This document shows, in pieces, positions 8,056 through 17,158 of a DNA stretch of 34,986 nt. Positions within the stretch are counted from its first letter, which is position 1. Every line of letters begins with the position of its first letter. The DNA comes from Enterobacterales bacterium (lineage in GTDB: Bacteria; Pseudomonadota; Gammaproteobacteria; Enterobacterales; Enterobacteriaceae). Location: NCBI GenBank assembly GCA_947478475.1, contig CANJWD010000010.1, forward strand, positions 1 to 34,986, given 5' to 3'. Under the pieces are notes generated by a model. That model searched no databases, had not been told where the DNA came from, and worked only from the letters and a program-made list of their open reading frames with translations. The translations under genes were made by a program, and so were the position numbers.

Positions 8056-8865
8056 ATGACTGAGCTGAGCTCTGGTTCATTGATGAAGAGCGATGGCATA
8101 CCCAGTAAGTTTGATACTGAACATAAAATATTACTGATTAGAGCACATCTCAAAAATGGTGATGGCATGCTTGTGTGGCGCGGCAGGCCAAAGGGATTAT
8201 CCAGCCAGAACAAAAGCAGTTATGAAGCGGTTGTCACGTCATCGTGCTTTATGCTCATTCACCATGGTGAGGCGATTGATGTTCATGCTGGTGAGTGGAA
8301 TATCGAATTGTTACCGCTATCGCGCATCGCCAAACTGTTCGCCTTCATTGATGCTGCCGGAATCGTCCAGTCGGGTAATGAAAAATATCACCTCCCTGAT
8401 ACGGAGCCACAATTTATATTTCCAACTGAATCAGCCAAAAGTGACGATAAAATTGAAACACAAATAGTGAACGCCGTGTTGTGCCATGATCAGTCACTGA
8501 ACATGTTGTGGGCGGCAATTCGGGCTCATGAAAGCTACTGGATTAATTCCCATTTATTATCGGAAATGTCGGAAGGGAATCGGGTGGAGGATATGCGTAG
8601 CCAGTATGGCGTATCAAGTTCCCATTTTAGACGTTTATGTAAACAACACCTTGGTATCAATGCTAAGGGGCAACTGCGTGCCTGGCGTGTGTGTATTGCT
8701 GTATTACAAATTATTGAAAGCAACCAGAGTCTCAGTAATATTGCAGCAAATAATGGTTATGCTTCGGCATCACATTTTGCTAAAGATGTTAAGTCATTTT
8801 TTGGGTTTACGCCGAGCGAATTCAGGTCGTTAGAATGGTTACTCTATGAAAAAAAATCTGTTTAG
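8056..8865 (+). CDS. invF: InvF, AraC-family T3SS activator
   Basis: The 269 residues compare with 216 in Salmonella InvF. The C-terminal AraC DNA-binding region (about residues 165-265) has both helix-turn-helix units: SQYGVSSSHFRRLCKQHLG and SNIAANNGYASASHFAKDVKSFFGFTPSEF. It also carries the InvF-typical SHFRRLC segment and the preceding HESYWINSHLL (ESYWLVGYLL in InvF). In Salmonella InvF works with the chaperone SicA to activate sic/sip and effector promoters. The ATG follows AAGGTAGCGAT. The N-terminal region is longer than in Salmonella and has no recognisable ligand domain. It overlaps invG by 20 bases, as the first gene of the inv/spa operon. Confidence 0.92.
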   Translation: MTELSSGSLMKSDGIPSKFDTEHKILLIRAHLKNGDGMLVWRGRPKGLSSQNKSSYEAVVTSSCFMLIHHGEAIDVHAGEWNIELLPLSRIAKLFAFIDAAGIVQSGNEKYHLPDTEPQFIFPTESAKSDDKIETQIVNAVLCHDQSLNMLWAAIRAHESYWINSHLLSEMSEGNRVEDMRSQYGVSSSHFRRLCKQHLGINAKGQLRAWRVCIAVLQIIESNQSLSNIAANNGYASASHFAKDVKSFFGFTPSEFRSLEWLLYEKKSV

Positions 8866-10555
8866 AACAAAATACATATTTTTGGGTACTGCTTTTTTAT
8901 CGGTTACGTTATTTTTGTTGTCCTCACGCGCGGTTGCTATTGATAAAAATGAAGAAATTAGTGTGATAACGGCTAATGAAAAAAATAATAACAATATATT
9001 TGTTGCTGTTGATACGCGGGTAGATAATGTATTTGATGCTCTGTCAGTAAAATTAGGTAAAGCTATTATTAGCAGCGCTGAAGTAAAAAAACGCAAAGTA
9101 ACAGGGGATTTTAATATGGCTGACCCGGAAAAAACGCTGCGCCAGCTTACTGTTAATATGGCATTGAATTGGTTTAATGACGGTCAGTCACTCTATATTT
9201 TTGCTAATACAGAGCTGCAAAATGAAATAATTCAGTTACGCTTTGCTCCCTATCAGGAATTAATTAGTTATCTAAAAACCACCGGTCTTTATGATGAACG
9301 CTATCCCGCACGGGCTAAATATGATGCGGGTTCATTTTATGTGGCGGGGCCGCCGATTTATGTGGAGTTAATAAAAGCGGCGGCAAAATATCTGGATGAA
9401 ACTTACATGCAGGAAAAAGAATTCGGCATTCAGGATATTCGTGTCATACGTCTTAAAAATACTTTTGTTAACGATCGCGCCTATGCAATGCGAGGTGATC
9501 TTATTAATGTTCCAGGAGTAGCAACAGCAATTAACAGTTTACTGAATAGCAGAGCAGAATTCAAAGCACAAATATCTGCCAATGCGGCGGCAGAAGGTTT
9601 AAAAGATGGAAGCGATGGTAATTATCAGGAAGTGCCTTATGCAACGTCAGAGCGATCCAATGGAAAAAAAATAGTTGAAGCAGGCGGCCTTTCTATTGTT
9701 GCCTATCGGGATACGAATAGTTTACTGGTGAAAGGCAGCAGTTCTCAGGTACGTTATATCGAACAGTTAATTAATACACTCGATGTGCCAAAACAGCAAA
9801 TTGAATTATCTGTATGGGTTATTGATATTGCTAAAAGCCACTTTACTGAACTGGGTGTACGCTGGCAGGCAAATTTCACCACAGCAAATGCTGCAATCCG
9901 TTTTAATAGCAGTGAACTGGATGTTATTAACGGAGCCAAGTTTTTAGCTAATGTGAATGCGCTAAGCAGTAAAGGAGACGCACAGGTTATTTCAAGACCA
10001 ATAATTCTGACACAAGAAAACGTACCCGCAGTATTCGATAATAATACGACTTTTTACGCAAAATTAATTGGAGAAAGGAACAGTTCACTGGAGGATATTA
10101 CTTATGGTACTTTAGTAAGCGTATTACCGCGTGTTTCTTTTAAAGGAAAAGAAATCGAGATGATAATTAATATAGAAGATGGCAGTTTAAAATACAGTAA
10201 TACTTCTCAGCGTGAAGAGGTTGATAATTTACCGATGGTTGGGCGGACAACAATCAGTACGGTAGCCAGAGTACCGAGAGACAGCAGTTTGTTGATTGGT
10301 GGTTATACGCGTGAGCAAAATGAAAATAAAGTATTAAAAATACCTCTTCTTGGCGATATACCTTTAATTGGTGCGCTGTTTCGTTATAAATCAGATTCTA
10401 AACAACAGATGGTACGTATTTTTTTAATCCAGCCAAAATTATTAAATTTTGGTGAGGAGTGGAACGGCTCTGTGTTGCAAGAAAATCCCATACTGAGCTC
10501 TAACCTGAAATTACGCCAGACAGTGAACATGCTTAAAAATTATGTGAGTCAATAA
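8846..10555 (+). CDS. invG: InvG/SctC, outer-membrane secretin
   Basis: The 569 residues compare with 562 in Salmonella. InvG forms the outer-membrane channel through which the needle passes. A Sec signal peptide covers residues 1-31 (MKKNLFRTKYIFLG..., cleavage after AVA). N-terminal ring domains follow: VFDALSVKLGKAIISS, LRFAPYQELISYLKTTGLY and IRVIRLKNTFVNDRAYAMRG. The C-terminal secretin domain includes IVAYRDTNSLLVKGSSSQV, VISRPIILTQENVPAVFDNN and VPRDSSLLIGGYTREQNENK followed by IPLLGDIPLIGALFRYK. The C-terminal tail would bind a pilotin, but no invH-like gene is seen beside it. It starts inside the end of invF. Confidence 0.97.
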   Translation: MKKNLFRTKYIFLGTAFLSVTLFLLSSRAVAIDKNEEISVITANEKNNNNIFVAVDTRVDNVFDALSVKLGKAIISSAEVKKRKVTGDFNMADPEKTLRQLTVNMALNWFNDGQSLYIFANTELQNEIIQLRFAPYQELISYLKTTGLYDERYPARAKYDAGSFYVAGPPIYVELIKAAAKYLDETYMQEKEFGIQDIRVIRLKNTFVNDRAYAMRGDLINVPGVATAINSLLNSRAEFKAQISANAAAEGLKDGSDGNYQEVPYATSERSNGKKIVEAGGLSIVAYRDTNSLLVKGSSSQVRYIEQLINTLDVPKQQIELSVWVIDIAKSHFTELGVRWQANFTTANAAIRFNSSELDVINGAKFLANVNALSSKGDAQVISRPIILTQENVPAVFDNNTTFYAKLIGERNSSLEDITYGTLVSVLPRVSFKGKEIEMIINIEDGSLKYSNTSQREEVDNLPMVGRTTISTVARVPRDSSLLIGGYTREQNENKVLKIPLLGDIPLIGALFRYKSDSKQQMVRIFLIQPKLLNFGEEWNGSVLQENPILSSNLKLRQTVNMLKNYVSQ

Positions 10556-10557
10556 TT

Positions 10558-11655
10558 ATGGCGCTAAGTCCTGTCACTGGTGGTCATTCAAGGCTGGATC
10601 TGCTTAAACAGCCTGCTTCTGCTCCCGCAGAGTCACCAGAAGCAAATATTGTATCGGAAGGAGAGGTTAGTGAACTTAATAAGGCTCTGGAATTTTCTGA
10701 CAATATGTCAATGGCGGCCACTCAATTTGGCAGATTTAGGGACATAGGCCGTAAACGATCAGAAAGCAGTGAAAATGTTGATCGTATTTTAGATGAAGAT
10801 GTTGATGTTAAACTCGATAAAATTTTTGAAGTACTCAGTAGTAATAAAACTAACAAGCAACAGCTCAATCAGTTACTGAGATCTTTATTTAATGATCCCA
10901 GTGATTTACTGCTAATTTTACTTGAATTATTACGTAGCAAGAAAGTCAAGAAAACACAGCGTGAATTACTGGAAGAACTGGTCGATGAATTAAAAAAATC
11001 TGATAATAAAGGACTAATTCGTGCGGGTATTAATGTAGCACTGAAGGCCCGTGTTTTTTCTAAATCAATCTTAAAAGATCCGCGCGCTTTACGATCACTT
11101 TATCGTGAATTTATTATGTTTGAAGGCCCTGTTGTCTATATCTATGATGACTGGACAAAGCAATATAACGAAGAACAGCGAGAGCAGTTGCTTGACTTTA
11201 TGTTACAGGCACTGGTCTGTGACATGCAATCTTTAGCGCCCAGTGCCATAAATAGTGCAGAATTTGGACCGCTTTTAGAGAAAGTAGGACAAATTAGAGT
11301 ATTGTATTCAGTTGAAGAATCTTTTATTACAAAATTAATGGCATTGCTGATATCACGTATAAAATCACCGATAAAAAAAGATTTTTTACATATTTTTGTT
11401 ACTGGTATCATGCGGCCTGAAGATATTAAAAAAGAACTTAATAAGTTGATGGAAGTTTATACTGGTTTAACATTAAATATAAAGGCATCTTTGATACAAA
11501 CGTTTATTTATGCTTTTAGTGCATTGCCAGTAGATATATTTTTATCACAAGAAATGAGGGATGAACTTCTGGAAAGTCTTCGCGATATAATGACCGACAT
11601 CTATGATCAGGAACGTCGATTAGGGCGCAGACGCAACTCACCCTTAAAAAAATAA
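10558..11655 (+). CDS. invE: InvE/SctW, secretion gatekeeper
   Basis: The 365 residues compare with 372 in Salmonella. InvE (MxiC and YopN-TyeA relatives) holds back effector secretion until translocators have left and host contact is made. The protein is helical and charged throughout. It has a polar, disordered N-terminal 40 residues expected to carry the secretion signal and chaperone-binding region. Bundles such as LNQLLRSLFNDPSDLLLILLELL and a C-terminal TyeA-like bundle (about 250-355) follow. It starts two bases after the invG stop without an obvious ribosome site, so translation is probably coupled. Position between invG and invA is as in SPI-1. Confidence 0.9.
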   Translation: MALSPVTGGHSRLDLLKQPASAPAESPEANIVSEGEVSELNKALEFSDNMSMAATQFGRFRDIGRKRSESSENVDRILDEDVDVKLDKIFEVLSSNKTNKQQLNQLLRSLFNDPSDLLLILLELLRSKKVKKTQRELLEELVDELKKSDNKGLIRAGINVALKARVFSKSILKDPRALRSLYREFIMFEGPVVYIYDDWTKQYNEEQREQLLDFMLQALVCDMQSLAPSAINSAEFGPLLEKVGQIRVLYSVEESFITKLMALLISRIKSPIKKDFLHIFVTGIMRPEDIKKELNKLMEVYTGLTLNIKASLIQTFIYAFSALPVDIFLSQEMRDELLESLRDIMTDIYDQERRLGRRRNSPLKK

Positions 11656-11688
11656 GTGGCGAGTTTTAAAGAAATTATATGAAATTTT

Positions 11689-13770
11689 ATGAGCGGCATG
11701 ATGTTAAAAAAAATTCTGTTACAAATTAGCGCCAAACCGGAGTTGATCGTACTCGGTATTATGGTACTGGTTATTGCCATGCTGATTGTGCCGTTACCAA
11801 CTTATCTGGTTGATTTTCTTATTGGTTTAAATATTGTTATTTCTCTTTTAATATTTATGAGTTCATTTTATATTACCAGGGTTTTGCATTTTAGCACATT
11901 TCCTTCGGTACTATTGATAACCACTATGTTTCGATTATCATTATCAATCAGTACCAGTCGTTTGATTTTATTACAGGCGGATGCCGGTGATATCATTGCT
12001 TCATTTGGACAATTTGTTATCGGTGATAATCTTGTCGTCGGTTTCGTAATATTTTTTATTGTGACTATTGTACAGTTTATCGTTATTACTAAAGGTTCTG
12101 AACGCGTTGCTGAAGTTGCTGCACGTTTCTCACTTGATGCGATGCCGGGTAAACAGATGAGTATTGATGCCGATTTAAAAGCAGGCATTATCGATAACGA
12201 AGGAGTGAAAAAACGGCGTTCAGATTTAGAAAATGAAAGTCAGCTATTTGGTTCTTTTGATGGCGCCATGAAGTTTATTAAAGGTGATGCTATTGCAGGT
12301 ATCATCATTATGTTTGTCAATTTTATTGGTGGTATTTCTGTCGGGGTATCACAGCTTGGTATGCGTATGACAGAAGCATTAAATACTTACACGATGTTAA
12401 CGATAGGTGATGGTCTGGTTGCGCAACTTCCGGCACTATTAATTTCAATCAGTGCGGGCTTTATGGTAACTCGGGTTGGTACTAATGATAAAAATTTGGG
12501 TGAAAATATTATGAGCGAATTATTCGCTAATAATTTCACTATGGCAGTGACCGCGTGTTTAGCCGTGGCGATTGGCTTTTTACCTGGATTCCCAACTGGT
12601 GTTTTCCTGATGCTGGCTTTTGGGTTGATGGCAATGTATTTACAGCGAACTTACAAAATATATAAAGACAAACAAGTTAGCGGCAGTGGTGCTAAAACGA
12701 AAGAGGGTGGATTACTCAATCGTATAAAAGGTAAAAAAGAGGACGCTAGCAATAAATTTGATATTGATAATGTTGTTCCTGAAGCCGTTCCTATTATCAT
12801 TACAATTGCAGAAACGCACCGTGAACACTTAGAAAAAGAACAATTAGATTTAAGACTAAAAAAAGAAATTTTTGTTGAATATGGTTACCGGTTACCAACG
12901 GTAGTGGTAAATTTTTCAGAAAATGTAGATGAAAATATTATTATTATTCTTATTAATGAAATAAAAGCAGGAAGTTATCCGATAATATTTAATCATCTTA
13001 AAATATTGGGTAATTACGAAGAATTTACCATGTTAGGGTTTAAGACACATTTTGTTGATGAGGGAAATGGTGTGATCAGTTGCTGGGTTCCTGAAAATGA
13101 CAGAGAAAAATTAATACAACTGAATAGTACATATCGTGATGATATTGAGGAAATTTATCGCTGCTGTTCGGCATTGCTGTCAAGAAATATACGTGAATTT
13201 TTTGGTGTACAGGAAACTAAGAATTTGCTGGATGATTTGGAAAAACTTTATCCAGAATTACTAAAAGAATGTTACAGACATGCTACCGTTCAGCGTATAT
13301 CTGATGTGTTTCAGCGTCTGTTAGATGAAAAAGTATCTGTCCGTAATATGAAGCTTATTTTGGAGGCATTAGTGCAATGGGCACCGAAAGAAAAGGACCC
13401 TATTTTATTGGTGGAACATATCAGAACAGCGTTGGCACGTTATATTTCAAATAAATTTTCACAGCGTGGTAGTATAAAAACAATCATGATTTCTGCAGAA
13501 ATTGAAGATCAAATTCGTGCAGGTATACGTCAGACTTCAGCTGGTTCATTTTTAAATCTTGAACCGCATAATGTGGATAATATATTGGATTTATTTGCAT
13601 TAGCATTACGTGACGTACGTTTGTCATTGCGGGATATTGTGGTATTAACATCGGTTGATACCCGGCGCTTCTTAAAAAAACTTATTGAGTCCAGATACCC
13701 TGAACTTGAAGTGCTTTCTTTTGGAGAAATAGCTGAAGGAACAGATGTTGTTGTTATGAAAACGGTATAA
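11689..13770 (+). CDS. invA: InvA/SctV, export-gate protein
   Basis: The 693 residues compare with 685 in Salmonella, and this is one of the most conserved products here. The N-terminal half is polytopic (PLPTYLVDFLIGLNIVISLLIFM, FPSVLLITTMFRLSLSISTSRLIL). It also has the FHIPEP-family stretch ITKGSERVAEVAARFSLD followed by MPGKQMSIDADLKAGII. The C-terminal half (about 350-693) is the cytoplasmic nonameric ring domain (YGYRLPTVVVNFSENVDENI, RHATVQRISDVFQRLL, SVRNMKLILEALVQWAP). It forms the ring that takes up substrates below the export channel. Alignment with InvA suggests that translation may really begin at the ATG at 11701, giving the same N-terminal spacing. Confidence 0.97.
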   Translation: MSGMMLKKILLQISAKPELIVLGIMVLVIAMLIVPLPTYLVDFLIGLNIVISLLIFMSSFYITRVLHFSTFPSVLLITTMFRLSLSISTSRLILLQADAGDIIASFGQFVIGDNLVVGFVIFFIVTIVQFIVITKGSERVAEVAARFSLDAMPGKQMSIDADLKAGIIDNEGVKKRRSDLENESQLFGSFDGAMKFIKGDAIAGIIIMFVNFIGGISVGVSQLGMRMTEALNTYTMLTIGDGLVAQLPALLISISAGFMVTRVGTNDKNLGENIMSELFANNFTMAVTACLAVAIGFLPGFPTGVFLMLAFGLMAMYLQRTYKIYKDKQVSGSGAKTKEGGLLNRIKGKKEDASNKFDIDNVVPEAVPIIITIAETHREHLEKEQLDLRLKKEIFVEYGYRLPTVVVNFSENVDENIIIILINEIKAGSYPIIFNHLKILGNYEEFTMLGFKTHFVDEGNGVISCWVPENDREKLIQLNSTYRDDIEEIYRCCSALLSRNIREFFGVQETKNLLDDLEKLYPELLKECYRHATVQRISDVFQRLLDEKVSVRNMKLILEALVQWAPKEKDPILLVEHIRTALARYISNKFSQRGSIKTIMISAEIEDQIRAGIRQTSAGSFLNLEPHNVDNILDLFALALRDVRLSLRDIVVLTSVDTRRFLKKLIESRYPELEVLSFGEIAEGTDVVVMKTV

Positions 13771-13805
13771 AATTTAATTATTTTTAATAAAATGAGGTGT
13801 CATTT

Positions 13806-14213
13806 ATGAGTTATAATGTAGTTGGGATATTAAAAGAATGTTTGCGCGATTTCGGTCGCGATGACCTGGTTGTTGATAATCTTGATAATCACTCAACAAT
13901 TACTATCGATATTGATAAGCGTCCCAGCATAAATATCACGGATCAGGATGGGACTATCATGCTTTGGGCCACTGTGGCGGAATACAATGAATATACGCTT
14001 GGTCAGGTCAGCGGGCCTTTGTTAACCTGGCAAGTTGAGGCGTCCTATCCGCAATTTAGTATAGGCCAGCCGGCTCTGTGTAAGGGGGAAGCGAATTTGG
14101 AGCTTTGTGCGGCCCTTCAGCCCTCCTGTTTTGATTCGAAGGAAAATTTCAGTGCTGCGCTGGAACACTTTTTTAATCATCTGGTGTTCGTACATGACTT
14201 GTTGCATAACTAG
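13806..14213 (+). CDS. invB: InvB, class IB effector chaperone
   Basis: The 135 residues match Salmonella InvB in length. InvB-type chaperones bind the N-terminal regions of several effectors (SipA, SopE and others) and hand them to the sorting platform. The protein is acidic with the family pattern: an N-terminal helix (VVGILKECLRDFG), the strands NHSTITIDIDKRPSINI, a tryptophan strand TIMLWATV and a C-terminal helix (FSAALEHFFNHLVFVHDLL). The ATG at 13806 is chosen because GAGGTG is six bases upstream. A GTG at 13797 would add three residues. No effector gene for it lies in the window, so its clients must be encoded elsewhere. Confidence 0.85.
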   Translation: MSYNVVGILKECLRDFGRDDLVVDNLDNHSTITIDIDKRPSINITDQDGTIMLWATVAEYNEYTLGQVSGPLLTWQVEASYPQFSIGQPALCKGEANLELCAALQPSCFDSKENFSAALEHFFNHLVFVHDLLHN

Positions 14214-14224
14214 TTGCATAACTA
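14201..14224. repeat. 12-bp tandem duplication across the invB stop codon
   Basis: GTTGCATAACTA occurs twice head to tail. The first copy carries the invB stop codon (TAG formed at the junction) and the second fills the short invB-invC gap. It looks like a slippage duplication. Confidence 0.8.
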
Positions 14225-14228
14225 ACTG

Positions 14229-15530
14229 ATGGTAGCAATGCATTCACTATTTAATGAGGCAGCACATCCTACACTGATTCATGGTTCGATTATTGAGGCC
14301 CCGCTGAAAGGGGTTTCGGTCGGTGAGCTGTGTCTGATAAAGGCGTCGTTACTGCAAAACGATGTGGTGAGCAAGGCTCAGGTTGTTGGTTTTCATCAGG
14401 GAAAGGCGGTGCTCAGTCTGTTGGGTAGTGCGAATGGATTATCACTACAGGTGGTTATCGAACCGACAGGCAGCAGTTTTTTACTGGATATTAGTGAAAA
14501 TTTATTAGGAAAAGTGCTGGATGCTAACGGTGTTGTGGCGCAGTCATTAACAGAACAGCTGTCCAGGCCGGATGCACCCATTGAACAGAGAAGTGTTAAT
14601 GGTACTCCTCCTTTATTCAGTGAGCGCAGACCCATTACTGAACGCTTAATAACAGGTGTCAGGGTAATAGACAGCCTTTTAACCTGTGGGCAGGGGCAGC
14701 GGATCGGTATTTTTGCCGCCGCGGGTTGTGGTAAAACGTCATTAATGAATATGCTTATCGACCACTCGGATGCTGATGTTTACGTCGTGGCACTGGTTGG
14801 TGAGCGGGGCAGGGAGGTAACAGAATTTGTTCGTGATATTGCTCAGTCCCCTAAAGGTGGTAACGTTATTGTGGTGTATGCCACTTCCGACAGGCCCTCG
14901 GTAGAGCGCTGTAATGCGGCCATGATAGCGACAGCGATTGCTGAATATTTCAGGGATCAGGGTAAAAATGTCGTGCTGTTTGTCGATTCAATGACTCGCT
15001 ATGCAAGAGCTCTGCGCGATGTTGCGCTCGCCGCGGGAGAATTACCCGCAAGACGTGGATATCCCGCATCGATATTTGAAAGTCTGCCCCGTTTGCTGGA
15101 GCGGCCGGGAAAAACCGCAAAAGGTATAATAACGGCGTTTTATACGGTACTGCTTGAGAACGAAGAAGAACCCGATCCCATCGGTGATGAAATTCGTTCG
15201 ATTCTGGACGGGCATATTTATTTGAGCCAAAAACTGGCAGCTGTCGGGCATTTTCCCGCTATTGATGTACTAAAAAGTGCCAGTCGGGTCTTTACTCTGG
15301 TGGTCGATAAACCGCAGCGCCTGGCAGCATCACAGATGCGTGATCTATTATCCCGTCAGAAGGAGATGCAGCTTTTCATCGATATGGGAGAATATCGCCC
15401 TGGTGAGAATGCAGAGAACGATCGGGCAATGGAATTAAAAGAAGAAATTGAAAGTTTTTTGCGTCAGCCCATGGATGAGTCATCGAGTTATGAAGAAACG
15501 TTAGAGCGTTTTTATGACATTGTGGCATAA
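14229..15530 (+). CDS. invC: InvC/SctN, T3SS ATPase
   Basis: The 433 residues compare with 431 in Salmonella. It is the hexameric F1-beta-like ATPase that strips chaperones from substrates and unfolds them. Walker A AAAGCGKTS is at about residues 163-171, the catalytic-glutamate loop GERGRE at 191-196 and Walker B VVLFVD at 248-253, followed by SMTRYARALRDVALAAGE. The arginine-finger region RPGENAENDRAM lies near the C-terminus. The N-terminal 20 residues differ from InvC, and the start could also be the ATG at 14238. The gene overlaps invI by 17 bases. All catalytic motifs are intact. Confidence 0.97.
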   Translation: MVAMHSLFNEAAHPTLIHGSIIEAPLKGVSVGELCLIKASLLQNDVVSKAQVVGFHQGKAVLSLLGSANGLSLQVVIEPTGSSFLLDISENLLGKVLDANGVVAQSLTEQLSRPDAPIEQRSVNGTPPLFSERRPITERLITGVRVIDSLLTCGQGQRIGIFAAAGCGKTSLMNMLIDHSDADVYVVALVGERGREVTEFVRDIAQSPKGGNVIVVYATSDRPSVERCNAAMIATAIAEYFRDQGKNVVLFVDSMTRYARALRDVALAAGELPARRGYPASIFESLPRLLERPGKTAKGIITAFYTVLLENEEEPDPIGDEIRSILDGHIYLSQKLAAVGHFPAIDVLKSASRVFTLVVDKPQRLAASQMRDLLSRQKEMQLFIDMGEYRPGENAENDRAMELKEEIESFLRQPMDESSSYEETLERFYDIVA

Positions 15531-15963
15531 GGAAAAATCTTATTTAAAATTTCTTTATCAGAAATCCAGTAATGCGATGAGAGAAGTTAGCGGCTTAAAA
15601 AATAAAGTTGAAAAATTGCAGAAGGAAAAAAATGAAATACTCCGTAGCATTAATTTATTATCACAGCAAATAAATTTTTATCAGCGTACAGGCCAGATAT
15701 CTTATCAAACATTATTAGAAAACCGACGAAAAATAGCTGTGATCATTTATCAGGTCAAAATGCTTCATCAGCAGGTTGCGGAACTGGAAAATCAGCTGCT
15801 GCTACTGAGTGAAGATATTAAAAAATCTAATCTGGTGGTTAAAACGCTTAATAAAAAATCCTATAAATTTGAACTGATGCTCAAACAAAAACGTCTTGAA
15901 CGATCGCTGATGATTGAGCTGAATAATGAAAATGAAATTCAGGAGCTGGCAATTTATGGCTAA
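15514..15963 (+). CDS. invI: InvI/SctO, ATPase central stalk
   Basis: The 149 residues compare with 147 in Salmonella. It is a coiled-coil protein (FliJ-like) that sits inside the InvC hexamer and links it to InvA. Almost the whole chain is charged helix with heptad-like spacing, for example LKNKVEKLQKEKNEILRSINLL and QVAELENQLLLLSEDIKK. The start lies inside invC, and the last codons overlap the invJ start by eight bases, giving the tight invC-invI-invJ cluster typical of SPI-1. Confidence 0.87.
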   Translation: MTLWHKEKSYLKFLYQKSSNAMREVSGLKNKVEKLQKEKNEILRSINLLSQQINFYQRTGQISYQTLLENRRKIAVIIYQVKMLHQQVAELENQLLLLSEDIKKSNLVVKTLNKKSYKFELMLKQKRLERSLMIELNNENEIQELAIYG

Positions 15964-17158
15964 TATAATTGATACTATTCGCAATAAAACGTCGGTCACT
16001 GCCGCGCGAGAAACGGAACGATTAAATAAAATTGTATTAAATAAAGCCAGTCAGCGTCACGCCAGAGAATTTGCTGATCACCGTTTGGAAGAGCAGGGAA
16101 AACAACTGTTAAAAGAGTATCAGCTCATTAAACAGAAAGCTAACACATCGGCAGAGAAGGATATCAGTGACAAATGCAATCTGCGTGATCGATTACGGCC
16201 GGAAGATCAGGTCGTGCCTGTATTAGTACAACCGGTGTTAAAATCTGATGTTATTTCTTTGGCATTGAGCACAGATTTTATTGAATTATCAGAAAAAAAG
16301 GTTTCGTCGCATCGTTTTGCCGAAGCAGAGTTTAACGCAACAGCGAACCGCAGCGGGGCGGAAGTGGCAGTGAGTGCGCGGCCTGAAGTGATAGCAAATG
16401 CGCGGCCTGAGGTAGCAGCGAGTGCGCAGCCTGAAGTAGCAATGAATGCCGGGCCTGAAGTGACAGCGAGTGCGCGGCCTGAGGTAGCAATGAATGCCGG
16501 GCCTGAAGTGACAGCGAGTGCGCGGCCTGAGGTGGCAGCGAGTGCGCAGCCTGAGGTAGCAATGAATGCCGGGCCTGAAGTGACAGCGAGTGTGCGGCCT
16601 GAAGTGACAGCGAGTGTGCGGCCTGAAGTGACAGCGAGTGCGCGGAGTGACGTGGCAGCAAGTGCCAGGAGTGACGTGGCAGCAAGTGCCAGGAGTGACG
16701 TGGCAGCGAGTGCCGGGTCAGTTGTTGATCATGTTTTACGCCGCGAAAAACGCAAAAAAGAGGAAAGCAGCGTAGCATTACAATCAGTGCTGTTGCGCGC
16801 GGCAGAGGGCAGTGCAGTACGGGAGCAGGAAACTGCGGCAAAAGCGTTGCAGGAAAACCCGGCGAAACAGGCAGTGATAAGCATGCCTGAGGGCGAAATA
16901 AAAACAGGTACAGAGTCTGTCAGGCAGCTTAGTTATCCGTTTAAAAGCTGGCAGGGTGATCCGTTAGTGAATATTTCAGTGCGGCGGAATGCAACGCTGG
17001 CCGAGGCTTCTGACGATCGTGTAGGACGTGCGTTGCTGGATAATCAGGCGGGCTGGCAACAGGATAGTCCACTGACTATCGTTACTCAAAACGGTGATCA
17101 GGAAAGGAGGCAGCCTGCTCATCAGCCTGAGGATGACGAGAACAGGGATGATGAATGA
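15956..17158 (+). CDS. invJ: InvJ/SctP, needle-length regulator with tandem repeats
   Basis: The 400 residues compare with about 336 in Salmonella. InvJ is secreted early, sets needle length and switches the system to translocators. The N-terminal 90 residues are polar and helical (TSVTAARETERLNKI). Residues about 137-256 are fifteen consecutive 8-residue repeats of the form V-x-x-[SN]-A-x-P-E, later S-D instead of P-E. The C-terminal part (about 280-400) should hold the switch domain. The ATG at 15956 is preferred. A frame opening at 15926 lies inside invI and has no extra support. Identification rests on position between invI and spaO and overall character, because this family is poorly conserved. 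The stop overlaps the spaO start (ATGA). Confidence 0.82.
   Translation: MANIIDTIRNKTSVTAARETERLNKIVLNKASQRHAREFADHRLEEQGKQLLKEYQLIKQKANTSAEKDISDKCNLRDRLRPEDQVVPVLVQPVLKSDVISLALSTDFIELSEKKVSSHRFAEAEFNATANRSGAEVAVSARPEVIANARPEVAASAQPEVAMNAGPEVTASARPEVAMNAGPEVTASARPEVAASAQPEVAMNAGPEVTASVRPEVTASVRPEVTASARSDVAASARSDVAASARSDVAASAGSVVDHVLRREKRKKEESSVALQSVLLRAAEGSAVREQETAAKALQENPAKQAVISMPEGEIKTGTESVRQLSYPFKSWQGDPLVNISVRRNATLAEASDDRVGRALLDNQAGWQQDSPLTIVTQNGDQERRQPAHQPEDDENRDDE
16364..16723 (+). repeat. 24-bp minisatellite, 15 units, in invJ
   Basis: The 360 bases divide exactly into fifteen 24-bp units that keep the reading frame and encode an 8-residue repeat. Early units end in CCTGA(A/G) (Pro-Glu) and the last four carry AGTGAC or similar (Ser-Asp). 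Several adjacent pairs are themselves repeated as 48-bp blocks (VAMNAGPE followed by VTASARPE), showing recent unequal exchange or slippage. Confidence 0.95.

Noticed and set aside
16332..16841. Minus-strand frame with HSLSLQA-type repeats opposite invJ
   Set aside because: The repeat is the reverse reading of the invJ minisatellite. The plus-strand gene has position, overlaps and family context in its favour.
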